Origin: TMED69 sp964642505
GTDB lineage: Bacteria > Pseudomonadota > Gammaproteobacteria > Ga0077536
Length of the DNA: 41,458 nucleotides
Direction of reading: 5' to 3'
Assembly (NCBI GenBank): GCA_964642505.1
Contig: CAZXQY010000010.1
Coordinates: 1 to 41,458 of the forward strand
In this document: positions 40,447-41,458 of the stretch, in pieces
Layout of the letters: each line of letters starts with the position of its first letter
How positions within the stretch are numbered: position 1 is the first letter of the stretch
Made by a program: the position numbers and the translations under genes
Notes under the pieces: model-generated
Databases searched by the model: none
Told to the model about the DNA's origin: nothing
What the model saw: the letters and a program-made list of their open reading frames with translations, nothing else

Positions 40447-40686
40447 ATGAGTAGCGTTGAAGAACGTGTAAAGAAGATTGTTGTTGAACAACTTGGAGTT
40501 AAAGAAGAAGAAGTTTCTAATGAAGCGTCCTTTGTAGACGATCTAGGAGCGGACTCTTTGGATACGGTAGAGCTAGTAATGGCTCTGGAAGAAGAGTTCA
40601 AGACCGAAATCCCGGACGAAGAAGCGGAGAAAATTACCACTGTGCAGCAGGCGATTTCTTATATCGACGAACATCTTGCTGCGTAG
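40447..40686 (+). CDS. acpP: Acyl carrier protein
   Basis: The 79 aa acidic carrier on which fatty acids are built. The phosphopantetheine site is GADSLDTVEL with Ser37; the protein is very similar to other gammaproteobacterial ACPs, for example in VDDLGADSLDTVELVMALEE. AGGAGG at 40431-40436 is a strong ribosome-binding site. AcpS (31712-32086) would activate it. Between acpP and fabF lies a long stem-loop that could set the ratio of the two products. Confidence 0.98.
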   Translation: MSSVEERVKKIVVEQLGVKEEEVSNEASFVDDLGADSLDTVELVMALEEEFKTEIPDEEAEKITTVQQAISYIDEHLAA

Positions 40687-40700
40687 TTAAAATTCACACG

Positions 40701-40748
40701 TTGATTAGATCCTGCCTGTTTCCTCCAGGAAACGGGCGGTCTAATCAA
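40701..40748 (+). other. Large stem-loop between acpP and fabF
   Basis: TTGATTAGA (40701-40709) pairs perfectly with TCTAATCAA (40740-40748). Inside, GTTTCC pairs with GGAAAC around the loop TCCA, and GCC/GGC plus G-T pairs continue the stem, with only a two-base bulge (TC). About 21 base pairs form in total. No T run follows, so it is not a typical intrinsic terminator; a processing or mRNA-stabilising role for the acpP message is more likely. Confidence 0.7.
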
Positions 40749-40779
40749 TATGACCTCATGTCGAAGGAAAAGGTCTATT

Positions 40780-41458
40780 ATGCGTAGAGTTGCCGTAACC
40801 GGTTTAGGACTCATAGCACCAAATGGCAATAGTGCACCTCTGTCATGGAATAACACGACTGAAGGGGTTAGCGGTATTGGGCCAATAAGGTCCTTTGACG
40901 CTTCAAACTTCCCAGTCCGAATAGCCGGAGAGATCAAGGATTTCGATGTCACGGACTATATCAGCGCGAAAGATTCAAAAAAAATGGACCCGTTTATTCA
41001 CTATGGCTTGGCCGCAAGTATTGAAGCGATAAACGACTCCGGTATTGACATCACGGAAGAAAATGCCCATCGAATAGGAACTATTATTGGTTCAGGGATT
41101 GGAGGCCTGCCGGGAATAGAAAAAGGCTACGAATCATTTTTAGAGGGTGGTCCGAAACGTATTTCGCCCTTCTTTGTGCCTCGCAACATTATTAATATGG
41201 TTGCTGGACACCTTTCGATAAAATATGGAATAACTGGCGTAAATTATGCCATTGTTTCAGCTTGTTCTACTGGGGCTCATTGCATAGGACAGGCGGCAAG
41301 AACCATAGAGCGTGGAGAGCAAGATGTCATAATAGCCGGTGGGGCAGAATTTTCGACTTGCCCTATGGGCATAGGAGGATTCGCATCAGCGAAGGCTTTA
41401 TCTACACGAAATGAAGATCCGAAAGAAATACGTAAAGCCATTTTATCTAAATGTAGAA
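40780..41458 (+). CDS. fabF: 3-oxoacyl-ACP synthase II, partial at window end
   Basis: Condensing enzyme that extends acyl-ACP with malonyl-ACP. Only the first 226 codons are in the window, about half the usual 412 aa. The start RRVAVTGLGLIAPNG has AAAAGG six bases upstream. Seen are IGTIIGSGIGGL, FFVPRNIINMVAGHLSI, the catalytic cysteine in AIVSACSTGAHCIG and VIIAGGAEFSTCPMGIGGF followed by ALSTRNEDPKE. After that the family continues with (S)RPFDxxRDGF, but the frame here reads IRKAILSKCR. A one-base shift restores KPF, so the last 34 bases may contain an error. The two further histidines of the active site lie outside the window. Confidence 0.93.
   Translation, partial: MRRVAVTGLGLIAPNGNSAPLSWNNTTEGVSGIGPIRSFDASNFPVRIAGEIKDFDVTDYISAKDSKKMDPFIHYGLAASIEAINDSGIDITEENAHRIGTIIGSGIGGLPGIEKGYESFLEGGPKRISPFFVPRNIINMVAGHLSIKYGITGVNYAIVSACSTGAHCIGQAARTIERGEQDVIIAGGAEFSTCPMGIGGFASAKALSTRNEDPKEIRKAILSKCR

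Noticed and set aside
1..41458. CRISPR arrays, insertion sequences, prophage genes, toxin-antitoxin pairs, tRNA or rRNA genes
   Set aside because: No repeated spacer pattern, transposase, integrase or cloverleaf-like sequence was seen; nearly all of the window is conserved core genes.

Overview
This window reads as a chromosomal core region of a gammaproteobacterium with a rather A+T-rich genome (about 40% G+C by eye, not computed). The gene order nadB | mucD-lepA-lepB-DUF4845-rnc-era-recO-pdxJ-acpS and the order rne | rluC-sppA-yceD-rpmF-plsX-fabD-fabG-acpP-fabF are gammaproteobacterial. The absence of fabH between plsX and fabD, the ThrH-type phosphatase and SMC (not MukB) point to a Pseudomonas/Cellvibrio-like lineage rather than the enterics. 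I see no insertion sequence, prophage, CRISPR array, tRNA or rRNA. The genus cannot be named from this sequence alone.

Layout. (1) 194-6343: a fatty-acid / short-chain acyl-CoA block: an AcuI/YhdH-type acrylyl-CoA reductase, a bifunctional hydratase/3-hydroxyacyl-CoA dehydrogenase, a second crotonase and, convergent to them, an ACSF2-like acyl-CoA synthetase with a small MTH1187-type thiamine-binding protein. (2) 4340-12540, minus strand: a tightly packed series lptF > metH > asnS > thiamine-binding protein > acyl-CoA synthetase. (3) 12703-15188: a PduO cobalamin adenosyltransferase and thrH on plus; queF > gluQ (two queuosine genes) on minus. (4) 15359-21592: smc-zipA-ligA. (5) 21597-23941, minus: nadB and a YciK-like SDR. 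(6) 24167-32086: the long plus-strand mucD-to-acpS run (protein quality, translation, secretion, RNA processing, vitamin B6, ACP activation). (7) 32092-34266, minus: rne with a long leader. (8) 34770-41458: rluC, sppA and the yceD-rpmF-plsX-fab phospholipid/fatty-acid block, ending inside fabF.

Most genes are ordinary housekeeping genes. The points that deserve attention are: a LigA that has lost its four-cysteine zinc finger; an SDR without the catalytic serine; the lack of rpoE-rseA-rseB between nadB and mucD; an lptF without lptG; a long, structured leader upstream of rne with a good extended -10 promoter; a large hairpin between acpP and fabF; a possible leaderless start of yceD; and a queF-gluQ pairing. 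I did not find a convincing wholly new multi-gene system. All family assignments come from reading motifs and comparing with remembered family members; no database search was run.
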